A stretch of DNA of 64,000 bases from Dyadobacter jejuensis (GCF_003149085.1 NZ_QGDT01000003.1:372001-436000); one strand, 5' to 3'. Positions 47,918 through 56,846 are shown, counted from the stretch's first letter. Notes: generated by a model from the sequence alone, not told the origin. Made by a program: numbers and translations.

Positions 47918-49336
47918 ATGAAAATACTCTTAACTGGAGCCACAGGATATATTGCTCAAAGACTTCTGCCCGTACTCCTCGAAAACGGTCATGAGGTAGT
48001 CTGTTGTGTCCGGGACAAAAGCCGCTTTCATCCTCCGGTCACCTCTCAGCAGCTTAGCGTTTTGGAGATAGATTTTTTGAACCCTCAGCATTTGAGTCGC
48101 CTCCCCCAGGACCTGGAAATTGCTTTCTATTTAATTCATTCTATGTCTGCACAGGAATCGGACTTCGATCGCCTGGAGGATATTTGTGCACAAAATTTCC
48201 TCAAGAGTTTGCAACATACTCAAGTTCGTCAGATGATCTACCTAAGTGGGGTCGTCAATGAAGCCGAGCTATCCAAACACCTGTCTTCTCGAAAAAACGT
48301 CGAAAAGCTATTAGCTAGCTCCCCTATTCCGATTACCATACTTCGGGCCGGTATTATCGTAGGGTCTGGAAGTGCCTCCTTCGAAATTATCCGGGATTTG
48401 GTTGAAAAGCTACCCGTGATGATCACGCCGCGATGGCTCAGGACCAAATGCCAGCCAATAGCCATCCGAAATGTGCTCGATTTTCTTGTTGGGGTGATGG
48501 GGCTGACAGATACTTTTGACAAGACCTATGATATCGGCGGACCCGATATACTCTCTTACAAGCAAATGCTCCTCCGATTTGCTCATATAAGAGGCCTTAA
48601 AAGGACTATCTGGATAGTTCCGGTCATGACACCCCGAATCTCGTCGTATTGGCTCTATTTCGTAACCTCCACTTCCTATGCGCTAGCCACCAATTTGGTA
48701 CATAGTATGAAAGTAGAAGTGATATGCCGTCCCAACCACCTGGCCCAACGCCTCAACATCAGCCTAATCGATTATGATCGCTCTATAAGAATGGCCTTCG
48801 ATAAGATTGAGCAAAACCAGGTGTTGTCGAGTTGGAAAGACGCCCAGTCCAGTAATTTGTTGCAAAAAGGAATCAGTCAATATATTCAGGTTCCCCAACT
48901 GGGATGTTATAGGGATGTACGGCAGCTGTCCGTCGAGGACAGGAAGGCATCTCTACAAAAAATATGGCGCATAGGAGGTAAAACAGGCTGGTATTACGGA
49001 ACATGGCTATGGGAGTTGCGTGGCCTGATCGACCAGGCCATGGGGGGAGTAGGTATGCGCAGGGGAAGGAAAAATGAACGGGAGATTTCAGCAGGCGAGG
49101 CATTAGATTTCTGGAGGGTGCTCGTGGCCAACAAGGATGAAGGCCGACTGCTGCTGTACGCCGAGATGAAACTCCCTGGAGAAGCCTGGTTAGAATTCAA
49201 AATAGATAACGAGCGCATCCTTACTCAAACGGCCACATTCAGGCCCTTAGGCTTGCTTGGACGCTTGTATTGGTATGCGGTACTGCCTTTTCATGGATTT
49301 ATTTTCAGGGGCATGATTCGGCGCATCGCCCAATAG
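47918..49336 (+). CDS. NAD(P)-binding SDR-like protein with DUF2867 domain
   Basis: A 472-aa two-domain protein. The N-terminal half is an atypical short-chain dehydrogenase: MKILLTGATGYIAQRLLPVL (TGATGYI dinucleotide motif), FYLIHSMSAQ, and ITILRAGIIVGSGSASFEI. The C-terminal 180 residues are DUF2867 (WYYGTWLWELRGLID, GVGMRRGRKNEREISAGEA, LDFWRVLVANKDEGRLLLYA, PFHGFIFRGMIRRI). Such fusions occur widely as putative membrane-associated NAD-binding proteins of unknown substrate, sometimes called nucleoside-diphosphate-sugar epimerase-like. Convergent with the adhesin gene. Confidence 0.82.
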   Translation: MKILLTGATGYIAQRLLPVLLENGHEVVCCVRDKSRFHPPVTSQQLSVLEIDFLNPQHLSRLPQDLEIAFYLIHSMSAQESDFDRLEDICAQNFLKSLQHTQVRQMIYLSGVVNEAELSKHLSSRKNVEKLLASSPIPITILRAGIIVGSGSASFEIIRDLVEKLPVMITPRWLRTKCQPIAIRNVLDFLVGVMGLTDTFDKTYDIGGPDILSYKQMLLRFAHIRGLKRTIWIVPVMTPRISSYWLYFVTSTSYALATNLVHSMKVEVICRPNHLAQRLNISLIDYDRSIRMAFDKIEQNQVLSSWKDAQSSNLLQKGISQYIQVPQLGCYRDVRQLSVEDRKASLQKIWRIGGKTGWYYGTWLWELRGLIDQAMGGVGMRRGRKNEREISAGEALDFWRVLVANKDEGRLLLYAEMKLPGEAWLEFKIDNERILTQTATFRPLGLLGRLYWYAVLPFHGFIFRGMIRRIAQ

Positions 49337-49359
49337 CGTCCCTCTAAGCTCCACAAACG

Positions 49360-49396
49360 AAAGGGAGTACCTGACATCCGATCAAGTACTCCCTTT
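49360..49396 (+). terminator. bidirectional terminator between SDR and adhesin genes
   Basis: An 11-bp perfect stem AAAGGGAGTAC/GTACTCCCTTT with a 15-nt loop. T runs are short on both sides, so its strength is moderate. Confidence 0.6.
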
Positions 49397-49423
49397 GGTC
49401 AATAGCAAAACTTCGCTTTTCTA

Positions 49424-51778
49424 TTAATTAATTTTTAGAAAGCGGTAGGTACTGGCCTGATTGTCTTGGTACAAACGGATGAAGTACTGCCCTTCTTGCA
49501 ATGAAGCAATATCGAGTAAGATTGTGTTTATACCTTTCTGAAAGACCGTTTCCTTCGTAATTAACTTAATTCCAGCCAGATTGAAAGTTTCTATCTGCGC
49601 TGTGCCTGCTTCTTGCGCATAGACTTTGAGGTGGAGGGATTGACGCGCTGGATTGGGCGAAAGGGAGGCTGAAACGATATTTTCATTATTTACCGCAATC
49701 ACACGGCTCATGATAAAGCTACCATCCAGATCCAATTGCTTGAGTTGGTAGTAGTTTTGACCTAGGTTGGGGTTGCTATCCATAAATGAATAATCGCCCA
49801 AGGCCTGGTCCGATAAACTTACAAAGCCTAAGGTAGTCATGGTTTTGCTCTCTGCATGCAGACGTAACACCTCAAAACCTTGTCCATTTTCCTCTTGAAC
49901 CACGTTCCAACTCAGTTCTACGCCTGCCTCAACGGCCTTGCCTTCGAAGCGGGTGATATGTATTGGTAAGGCAGAACCTATCGTAAAGACGGCCGAATTG
50001 GGGCTAGAAGTGCAATCGCCTCCCTGTAGTTCTAGAGCATATTCTCCGTCATTAAGGTGCGAGTAAGAGATATTGACTACGTTGCTGGTCAAGTCAGGAG
50101 TACGACCTGAAGCCACTACGCTACCAGCCGACTTAATGCTCCAATCGATGTTAGGAACCCCATCGCCATCGAATTGAAACTGCAGAGAAGTAGCGCCAGG
50201 ATTATTGATGCTCGTAACGCTAGGACCTCGACCACAAGGGGGTGTACTGCCCAAAACATTAATTACAAAGTCGCGGGTGCTTACGCTCGACGAACAATTT
50301 GAGCCTTCAATTTCAAGCGTATAATTCCCATTGGTTAATGAAGCAAAATTCATACTAGCCGTGTTTCCAGAGACATTGCTAGTACCAGACCGAACCTGGG
50401 AGCCAGACGATAAAATTCTCCAACCCAAGCTCGTCACCCCAGCTCCAGTAAAAGTCACTTGGAGACTAGTAGCGGTAATAGCCGATATATCTTCAATGGT
50501 AGGCCCACTGCTGCAATTATTGCTTCCCGATGGATTGACAATTTCAAAAACTTGAGAAGAAACAGAAGAATTGCAATCTCCTCCTTCAATTTCGAAGGTA
50601 TAAGTCCCATAATCGAGGCTGGCAAAAGAAATATTGTTGACGCTACTGGTCAGCTGGGGAGTGCGCCCCGAACGTACCAGGTTTCCATTCGAAGTAATTC
50701 TCCAATCGATATTCGGGACTCCGTCTCCATCGAACTGAAAGGTAAGGGCTGTCTGGCTGATATTGGATAGAGCTGTAATGGTAGGTCCACGGCCACAATC
50801 TACACTGCCCACGGGCACATTTATAGTAAAAGCCATGGCACTCACCGCCGAACTACAATTCCCTCCTTCAATCTCCAAAACATAGTTCCCATTTACCAGA
50901 GAACCGTAAGAAATAGCAGCTGAACCACCAGTAACCGCCAAATTATTGCCTGAACTCACCACATTTCCATCACTCTTGATGCTCCAATTTAAAGAGGTAA
51001 TTCCGGAACCCGTAAAATTAAAAGCCAAAGAGGTGTTGGTAATGTTATAGACCGAAGTTAGAGAAGGGCCACTAGCACAATCGTTGCTAACGCCTACAGG
51101 GTTACCATACTTGGGGGTGTCACTAAAGAAGCAACCTCTAAACTCCTCAATATTGAGTGAATAACCGAGGGTACCCCAATTAAAAAAACTACCGTTCTCT
51201 CCGGAAAGTGCTGGTTCTATCAAGGCCATATTAAACGAATTAGGGTCTCTTACCGATCCATTCTGCTGTCTCCACAGATTGACCCGAAGCAAGCCATCCT
51301 TTATCCGAGTGTATTGAAGGGTATGCACGCCATCCCCACCAATATAATCGCCCAAATACTGATCATCCCTAATCAACTTACCATTACAATAGATCCCTTC
51401 GTTGGTGGTAGCTCCCAAATATCCTGACGTAGAAGTACTAGGATCAGAACCATTTACACAATTGTCAATTTGGCTTTGGTATTGAGAGATAGGAAAGCGA
51501 TTATTAGACAAATGATACAAAATCGCCGAAGTGTGAAAAGCCTGCGTATGATTAGGATCGTTACCTTCATTACGACTAATGTAGATTCGGTTGTCCTTTA
51601 TTAAAGTATAAACCGGGTAACCGCCGTTATCTCCTAGGTATTCACCATGGGTCCAAACTATACCTTCGCATTCTAATTGGGCAGCTGCAGTACGGGCAGT
51701 CGCGAGCCGATCCCTGGAATTGGCTGCCATTAAAAGCAACATGCTTCCTAAATAGAGAAATTGCTTAAATCTCTTCAT
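49424..51778 (-). CDS. secreted adhesin-like protein with four Ig-like repeats and T9SS type A domain
   Basis: A 784-aa protein from the ATG at 51778 (signal FKQFLYLGSMLLLMAANS). N-terminal about 30-215: two similar YLGD-containing modules (GEYLGDNGGYPVYTLIKDNR and DQYLGDYIGGDGVHTLQYTR), each followed by an NHTQAF/NSFNMA-type segment. Residues about 235-605: four 93-residue repeats, each with two cysteines (one near CGRGP/CASGP, one near GGDC/GSNC). C-terminal: a module ILITRFEG-like (IHITRFEGKAVEAGVELSW) and a T9SS type A sorting domain (LSPNPARQSLHLK ... YFIRLYQDNQASTYRFLKI). It is probably displayed on the cell surface; the ligand is unknown. Confidence 0.85.
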   Translation of the reverse strand: MKRFKQFLYLGSMLLLMAANSRDRLATARTAAAQLECEGIVWTHGEYLGDNGGYPVYTLIKDNRIYISRNEGNDPNHTQAFHTSAILYHLSNNRFPISQYQSQIDNCVNGSDPSTSTSGYLGATTNEGIYCNGKLIRDDQYLGDYIGGDGVHTLQYTRIKDGLLRVNLWRQQNGSVRDPNSFNMALIEPALSGENGSFFNWGTLGYSLNIEEFRGCFFSDTPKYGNPVGVSNDCASGPSLTSVYNITNTSLAFNFTGSGITSLNWSIKSDGNVVSSGNNLAVTGGSAAISYGSLVNGNYVLEIEGGNCSSAVSAMAFTINVPVGSVDCGRGPTITALSNISQTALTFQFDGDGVPNIDWRITSNGNLVRSGRTPQLTSSVNNISFASLDYGTYTFEIEGGDCNSSVSSQVFEIVNPSGSNNCSSGPTIEDISAITATSLQVTFTGAGVTSLGWRILSSGSQVRSGTSNVSGNTASMNFASLTNGNYTLEIEGSNCSSSVSTRDFVINVLGSTPPCGRGPSVTSINNPGATSLQFQFDGDGVPNIDWSIKSAGSVVASGRTPDLTSNVVNISYSHLNDGEYALELQGGDCTSSPNSAVFTIGSALPIHITRFEGKAVEAGVELSWNVVQEENGQGFEVLRLHAESKTMTTLGFVSLSDQALGDYSFMDSNPNLGQNYYQLKQLDLDGSFIMSRVIAVNNENIVSASLSPNPARQSLHLKVYAQEAGTAQIETFNLAGIKLITKETVFQKGINTILLDIASLQEGQYFIRLYQDNQASTYRFLKIN
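49970..51079 (-). repeat. four tandem Ig-like repeats in A-B-A-B order
   Basis: Repeats of 93-94 residues. Repeats 1 and 3 share FTGxGxTSLxW and NGNYxLEIEGxNCSS (type A). Repeats 2 and 4 share CGRGP, FQFDGDGVPNIDW, SGRTPxLTS and GGDCxSS (type B). This alternation indicates that a two-repeat unit was duplicated. Confidence 0.8.
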
Positions 51779-52536
51779 TGTAGAAAAAATCAAAATATTA
51801 TAGATTTATTGAATACACCTCCGTCCAAAACCTATCAGACGGTCATTTTTTATGATAATTTGGAGGGTACTTTTCTAAATAAAGAGGGTTGCAAGGCTCC
51901 GATGACCACTTATTCAATCCATTAAAAGAAAAACCGGTGGCACCAAAATCGCTGCAATGTAGTAATCTTTTAGGTTTAATAATATTAATACAGATAAATA
52001 CTACGAACAAAAAAAAGATAAGTCACTAATTATGTTAAAAAATAGGTTATAAAAATTACTGCGAAACGAAATAAGGTCAAGTGCCTATAAATCGTCTTTT
52101 AGGCCAGAAAAATGACCATTCCAATCCAAAACTAGTGTCAATTCTGACAATAATTAAAATATAGCCCCTGCTTTAAAAAAAAATATTAGAAAATAAGAAA
52201 AGAAGCGAGCTCCAGAAGCTTCCCTCAAAATACATACTTTCCGAATTTCAGTAGAAATACAGACTATAGTAGTCGCCACTCCTGTAGAATACAAAATAAA
52301 TAATCATAGAAGTTTAACTATCTATATTAACGTTAATACTACAATGCTAATCAAAATATATAAATATGGCTTTTCTGTGATTATCTAGAATTCCTATGGC
52401 CTGTATATTCGCCTTATAGGCCTCCCGTTATACCCTGGAAAACTGCGCACGCCCTCTCTTCCGCCCCCACTACCAGCGTGATAAAGAAAGAAAGGGTACC
52501 TTTGTGCGAAATTTCTTTATCTTAAACAATACTATA
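51779..52536. other. 758-bp AT-rich spacer, no gene recognised
   Basis: No open frame of note and no recognisable remnant in the first 650 bp. It includes a run of nine A near 52181. The end carries the PhnA-like gene's promoter. Confidence 0.5.
52497..52504 (+). promoter_or_regulatory. candidate -7 element for PhnA-like gene
   Basis: TACCTTTG, a perfect TAnnTTTG, 32 bp before the ATG at 52537. The -33 side is poor. Confidence 0.5.
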
Positions 52537-52746
52537 ATGGAAGTAAAAGACAGTAACGGCACACTATTGGCGGAAGGGGATTCCGTGACCCTAATCAAAG
52601 ATTTAAAGGTGAAGGGTTCGTCGGTTACCCTTAAACGTGGTAAACTCGTTAAAAATATCCGCCTCACCGACGATTCGGGAGAAGTAGATTGTCGCGTAGA
52701 CGGTATGAGTATTGTCCTAAAAACAGCCTTTCTTAAAAAGGCCTAA
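52537..52746 (+). CDS. PhnA/YjdM-like small domain protein
   Basis: A 69-aa protein from the ATG at 52537. It corresponds to the C-terminal SH3-like PhnA domain: [40 protein letters not shown] and [20 protein letters not shown]. The zinc-ribbon half of full YjdM proteins (about 110 aa) is absent; the short form is common in Bacteroidota. Despite the old name 'alkylphosphonate utilisation', no phosphonate role is established. It stands alone between two gene-poor stretches. Confidence 0.8.
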   Translation: MEVKDSNGTLLAEGDSVTLIKDLKVKGSSVTLKRGKLVKNIRLTDDSGEVDCRVDGMSIVLKTAFLKKA

Positions 52747-53257
52747 TCCAAGCACCAGCATTCAGGAGTATCAAGTATCGACACTGGTACTTTTGGATGC
52801 TTGCCTCCTTCTATGACTACTCCGCCCCATTTACTTTCTTAAAGACCTACTCTCTCCCCTAAGTCTGCTTCGCCCATACTATCCCAAGTAAAACCCCAGC
52901 CACGCGCATAATAAGAATCACGGTAAGCGTCCCACCCGATAGCGAGAATTGAATACAGAAAAATCACATGGATCATCTATTCTCCACGCCAACCATTCCT
53001 GGGTGATAGAATCCGCATCTGATACAATTGTCAAGTCATTTCTGCCACCCGACCCGTGCATTTATGTCAATTACCACGGGTTTACAAAACATAATTTACA
53101 AAAAAATCGACCACATTAAATTTATATCCTTAAATAGTAACTTAAATTTAGAATTTTACCATCCTCCTGTAGCACAATTGATTATAAAATTATATATTTG
53201 CAATATGCTTGACTATTCAAGTAGTTATCAAACATATATCAACCATCTATATAGTAT
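52747..53257. other. 511-bp spacer with short unexplained frames
   Basis: No gene is called. A 45-codon minus-strand frame (52976-52839, starting MIHVIFLYSILAIGWDAYRD) overlaps another hydrophobic frame (LTVILIMRVAGVLLGIVWAK), each in a different phase; this could be decayed coding sequence. The right end holds the marR promoter. Confidence 0.4.
53193..53221 (+). promoter_or_regulatory. marR promoter and candidate operator
   Basis: TATATTTG (53193-53200) fits TAnnTTTG. Just downstream CTTGA-CTAT-TCAAG (53208-53221) is a palindrome overlapping the expected start site, a plausible site for MarR autorepression. Both calls are by sequence only. Confidence 0.5.
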
Positions 53258-53698
53258 ATGACCTCAATCAATGACCCATTGAAACTGATCCTGAATATCA
53301 ATGCAGCCCAAGGGGTATTACAAAAAAAAATGGATGCCGCACTGGCGAGTCATGGAATAACCCTGACGGATTTCACCATTTTCTTGCAACTCAGCCTGGC
53401 CAACGAAGAGAAAATGCGGAGAGTAGACCTGGCAGAAAAAGTCGGTTTAACGGCCTCAGGAATCACCCGCGTCCTCTCCCCTCTAGAAAAACTGGGCTTG
53501 GTACGGCGCGAGGCCCATAGCCGCGATGCGCGGGTGAGCTATGTAAAGCTGGCACCGGCAGGCAAAAGAATCCTTAACGAATCGATCCAATCGGCTCAGT
53601 CTAGTGCGGCTGAATTGTTAGCAACCTATCGTTCGACTAAAATAACCGAACTTAATAAAGTACTATTTAGAATAGGGGGTGAAAATACGATCCCCTAA
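53258..53698 (+). CDS. MarR-family transcription regulator
   Basis: A 146-aa winged-helix regulator. The core is ITLTDFTIFLQLSLANEEKM, RVDLAEKVGLTASGITRVLS, PLEKLGLVRREAHSRDARVS with the wing DARVSYVKLAPAGKRIL. MarR proteins respond to small aromatic or oxidant ligands. Its target is unclear: the genes that might have been regulated next to it appear decayed (54.2-54.75 kb). A palindrome upstream suggests autoregulation. Confidence 0.88.
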   Translation: MTSINDPLKLILNINAAQGVLQKKMDAALASHGITLTDFTIFLQLSLANEEKMRRVDLAEKVGLTASGITRVLSPLEKLGLVRREAHSRDARVSYVKLAPAGKRILNESIQSAQSSAAELLATYRSTKITELNKVLFRIGGENTIP

Positions 53699-53747
53699 GG
53701 GCGTTCGACGTATTCAACTACGTAAAACTATTCTATAAGGTGCATGC

Positions 53748-53783
53748 TTCTAAGGGACCATTTCTAGGCTAGGTCCCTTAGAA
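53748..53783 (+). terminator. terminator-like stem after marR
   Basis: A perfect 12-bp stem TTCTAAGGGACC/GGTCCCTTAGAA with a 12-nt loop, 50 bp after the marR stop. There is no T run, so termination is only possible. Confidence 0.5.
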
Positions 53784-54234
53784 TGGCTCCTATGGCATAG
53801 CGCCTACCTCCGCTGGATTTATACAGGAATACAGGGTTTATTTAGGCTTTTAGCCCCCCCTACTCGCATAAACACCTACCTGGATAATCCCCCTTCTCCA
53901 GCAATTAACCTTCTCCCAATGATCATCTAAGGCACCCAGTAACTATCAAGAATCACTTATATAGTAGATTTACTTTTGTAAATAGATAGTCATGGAGAGA
54001 ATATTCTTGGGTTTGACTGCCGAATAGTGTTTATTTACATTTCTACATATCGTTATAAATTAGTGATTTAACAATGTATCGTTTCTGGTAAGTACTTTTC
54101 TAAACTAATTCGGCCATCATTGATTGTTTACATTTGTAGTATACATGTGTTATAATAACATATGTAAACCACCTTAAATACTGGGTTGGTTAAAGGCCAA
54201 ATAGCCTCTTAAAGGGCGAGAAAAGGGGCGATAA
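53784..54234. other. gene-poor stretch with repeated operator-like words
   Basis: No gene is supported. ATTTAC-TTTT-GTAAAT (53968-53983) is a palindrome; a tiny frame MERIFLGLTAE starts at 53992 and stops at once. An imperfect direct repeat of about 30 bp (TTTACATTTSTA...GTTATAA) occurs at about 54032-54060 and 54127-54156. Confidence 0.45.
54126..54169. repeat. inverted repeat GTTTACAT...ATGTAAAC
   Basis: Outer arms GTTTACAT (54126-54133) and ATGTAAAC (54162-54169); inside, TACAT...ATGTA and GTTAT-A-ATAAC continue the imperfect palindrome. It resembles a regulator site or promoter left in front of decayed sequence. Confidence 0.5.
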
Positions 54235-54387
54235 GAATTTAATGCCTGGGCTGACCTGCAGGTCAAGATCCTACACGCAATTGTCAGCGCGGCAAATAAG
54301 GGCTTAAATAGCGCTAAAAAGCCAGATAAAGAGATGATTGTGATGCCCTTGGGAGTGGCAATACCTGGTGAAATCGAAGTCAGGTAA
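54235..54387 (+). pseudogene. decayed coding fragment of unknown family
   Basis: An open 50-codon plus-strand stretch without a start codon reads AWADLQVKILHAIVSAANKG then SAKKPDKEMIVMPLGVAIPG. The amphipathic, lysine-rich pattern looks like real protein. In the same frame upstream are stops at 54208-54210 and 54232-54234 within otherwise protein-like text (LGWLKAK, PLKGREKGR), and downstream a stop and VENWNIMLAIGSANPV. The overlapping minus-strand 84-codon frame (54174-54428) is less protein-like and is treated as its shadow. I do not recognise the family. Confidence 0.45.
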
Positions 54388-54554
54388 GTGGAGAATTGGA
54401 ATATAATGTTGGCTATTGGCTCTGCCAATCCGGTTTGATTTCTGGTATTAGTCCATGAGCCGAGCCAGATTGACGTCGACCAGTCGCATAAAGGATGGGT
54501 GGCCTTCCGATGCCCCCCCCCTCTAGTAGATAGGGATAGCTTCTCCCCCGCTAC

Positions 54555-54750
54555 TCAAGCATCATCATTCGGGTTGTAGCTAATGAGGATATAAAGAATA
54601 CCTAAGGGCGCATGGTACTTCCAAGTGATGGCCTCTAGTATTAAGGGCATCTTTGGGCGTAAAGCGATAACCAGAATTCAGCTGATAGAACGAAGGAGAA
54701 TCCTCCATGCCGGCCATAACGTAAGAAGAACTAATGAGGCCTATATCCCA
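54555..54750 (-). pseudogene. frameshifted remnant of an outer-membrane-type protein
   Basis: Directly after the clc stop codon, and in the same frame, the minus strand reads WDIGLISSSYVMAGMEDSPS then FYQLNSGYRFTPKD. A one-base shift then gives LEAITWKYHAPLGI and ISYNPNDDA before a TGA at 54557-54555. The GYRF/WKYxAPLGI pattern resembles a segment of Bacteroidota beta-barrel outer-membrane proteins. The flanks are lost, so this is an internal fragment left by deletion. The exact boundary with clc suggests the deletion junction is at the stop codon. Confidence 0.55.
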
Positions 54751-56601
54751 TTAGTCTGAATACTCTTGAAGTAACTGCCTATAACTATTTAGCACACTTG
54801 ACTTAGAAATAAAGCCGACGAACTCCCCTCCATTGGCTCTGACAATTGGCAGGTTCCATGCTCCTGTCTTATCGAATTTCTCTGCGACAACCACAACGCT
54901 ATCAAACTCACTGATGACGGCCTGGGGCTGGCGCATTAATTTCCTGATTGTGAGCATATCAAAGGCATTTTTATCGAATAAAAGTGGCCTTAAATCGTCT
55001 AATGTAATGATGCCTACTAATTCCAAATTATCGTTCAAAACGGCAATAATATTCCTTTTACCCGTTCTGACCAAGTTGGCAAGCTCTTCGAAGCCTGCAT
55101 TTATATTAATTCGCTGAATATCCTTGTCGATAAGATCGAGGGTATGCAACATGGACAGCAAATTATGATCGTGTTTCCGTGTAAAGATTTTTCCGGCTTT
55201 GGCCAATTGTTCCAGGTCAGGCGATACAGGAGAAAACCATTTGGCTATCAAGAAGGATATGACACTGACGATCATTAGCGGAATCAACAAGTCGTATCCC
55301 GAGCTAGACTCGGCGATCAGGAAAATAGCCGTTAGGGGGGCATATAATACGCCACTCATCACTCCGGCCATTCCTACAATTACCAGGTTAGTAGTCGGCA
55401 CATCGGCTATTCCTATCAAAGAACAAATGCCTCCAAATAGATAACCCATGGCCCCGCCTGAAAACAAGGAGGGTGCAAAATTACCTCCATTTCCTCCGGC
55501 GTTGATGGTAATAGAAGTGGCAAAGGCCTTCAAAAAACAGATAAGAGCTACGAAAATCACCACCACCCATTCGCTATATTTGACCATGGAAAAGAAGCTA
55601 TTTTCGACAAGGTCCACCACATGCCCAGTGGCCATGGACTTCACGGCCTCATAACCTTCCCCAAACAAAGGGGGGTATAACACACATAAAACCGACAAAA
55701 CTCCACCACCTAACATGGCTTTCTGAAGCCGGGAATACTTCAATTCATGGAAAAAGTGCTCCACCATCGTACTAATCACGACGAAATACCGGGCAAAAAG
55801 TCCGCATATCACCCCTAATCCTAGGTAAAAAGCGATGTTATGATAATCAAATTCATTACGAGTTCGGAACTGAAAAAGAACCTCTTCGTCCAATAAAACG
55901 CTGGAGACCAAACTACCGCATACGGCGGCTACCACTAGCGGAATAAAATCAGAAAATACCACGCCCGTCAGCAATATTTCCATGGCAAACATGACGCCCG
56001 CGACAGGGGCATTGAAGGCGGAGGCTATCCCGGCAGAGGCCCCAGCAGCTAGCAATAGGGTTCTTTCTTTGTACTTAAGCTTGTAGGTCAGTGCATAGTT
56101 AGACCCTATAGCGGCCCCGGTGACGGCAATGGGACTCTCTAGCCCGGCCGATCCACCAAGTCCTACCGTAATGGCACTTTGTATTATTTGAGAATACATC
56201 TTCACCGAACCTACCACACTCGAATTACGGGCTATTTCATTGAGGATAAGTGGAATCCCTTTCTTGTCTTTTCCTTGAAAGAACCAGATGACCACTAAAG
56301 TGGTTAGTACGATTCCGGTAAAGGGGAATATGGCAAAGAAGAATATTTGCTCTTCAAAATGGACCTTATGCGTGATGATATAATGGATATAATGAACGAG
56401 CGACTTGAGTATTACCCCCGCCAATCCACAACTAAAACCAACCAATATACCTGAAAGAATCAAAAACTGATTTCGATTAAGTACGCTTTTCAACCAAAAG
56501 AGTACAATTTCATAGCTTTGAGCCTTCTTTAGACTATACCTGGTAAAGTCCCTTCTAAATTTCAGGAAACTGTAGAATCTCTTGACACTCTTTTGCTTCA
56601 C
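54751..56601 (-). CDS. ClC-family chloride channel/antiporter with CBS pair
   Basis: A 616-aa membrane protein. ClC domain about 40-440: GGSAGLESPIAVTGAAIGS carries the gating-glutamate position (GxxGxEsP), and GGNGGNFAPSLFSGGAMG matches the conserved GxFxP segment. The GSGIP selectivity motif is replaced by KKGIPLIL. The C-terminal 140 residues are two CBS modules (AGFEELANLVRTGKRNIIAV, ELVGIITLDDLRPL; SVVVVAEKFDKTGAW, NLPIVRANGGEFVGFISKSS) that probably bind adenine nucleotides and regulate transport. The substrate may be chloride or fluoride, most likely chloride. It lies upstream of a decayed gene fragment. Confidence 0.9.
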   Translation of the reverse strand: MKQKSVKRFYSFLKFRRDFTRYSLKKAQSYEIVLFWLKSVLNRNQFLILSGILVGFSCGLAGVILKSLVHYIHYIITHKVHFEEQIFFFAIFPFTGIVLTTLVVIWFFQGKDKKGIPLILNEIARNSSVVGSVKMYSQIIQSAITVGLGGSAGLESPIAVTGAAIGSNYALTYKLKYKERTLLLAAGASAGIASAFNAPVAGVMFAMEILLTGVVFSDFIPLVVAAVCGSLVSSVLLDEEVLFQFRTRNEFDYHNIAFYLGLGVICGLFARYFVVISTMVEHFFHELKYSRLQKAMLGGGVLSVLCVLYPPLFGEGYEAVKSMATGHVVDLVENSFFSMVKYSEWVVVIFVALICFLKAFATSITINAGGNGGNFAPSLFSGGAMGYLFGGICSLIGIADVPTTNLVIVGMAGVMSGVLYAPLTAIFLIAESSSGYDLLIPLMIVSVISFLIAKWFSPVSPDLEQLAKAGKIFTRKHDHNLLSMLHTLDLIDKDIQRININAGFEELANLVRTGKRNIIAVLNDNLELVGIITLDDLRPLLFDKNAFDMLTIRKLMRQPQAVISEFDSVVVVAEKFDKTGAWNLPIVRANGGEFVGFISKSSVLNSYRQLLQEYSD

Positions 56602-56846
56602 AATCCAACTATTATTTTTCTATGGTCCAAACTCCAACCGATTAACTAACGACGATGAGCAGGAATATCCACAAGGTTCAGTTTGTATAAGCGGTATTTG
56701 ACCGTTGGTCCCCCCTAGGATCATGCATTCCTGTTTATTCCCGTGAATTTACCTAGAATTATGAATAATTGGGCTATGAAGCTACTTTAAAATATAAGTT
56801 TATTCTACATCCCTAGGGTGAGGATTCATTCGAGCATAAAGGCTAC
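56602..56846. other. spacer upstream of clc
   Basis: Intergenic leader of the leftward clc gene. Nothing recognisable beyond AT-rich promoter-like sequence. Confidence 0.4.

Noticed and set aside
54174..54428. 84-codon minus-strand frame
   Set aside because: Its composition is less protein-like than the opposite strand's AWADLQVKILHAIV frame and it has no recognisable family, so it is treated as a shadow.
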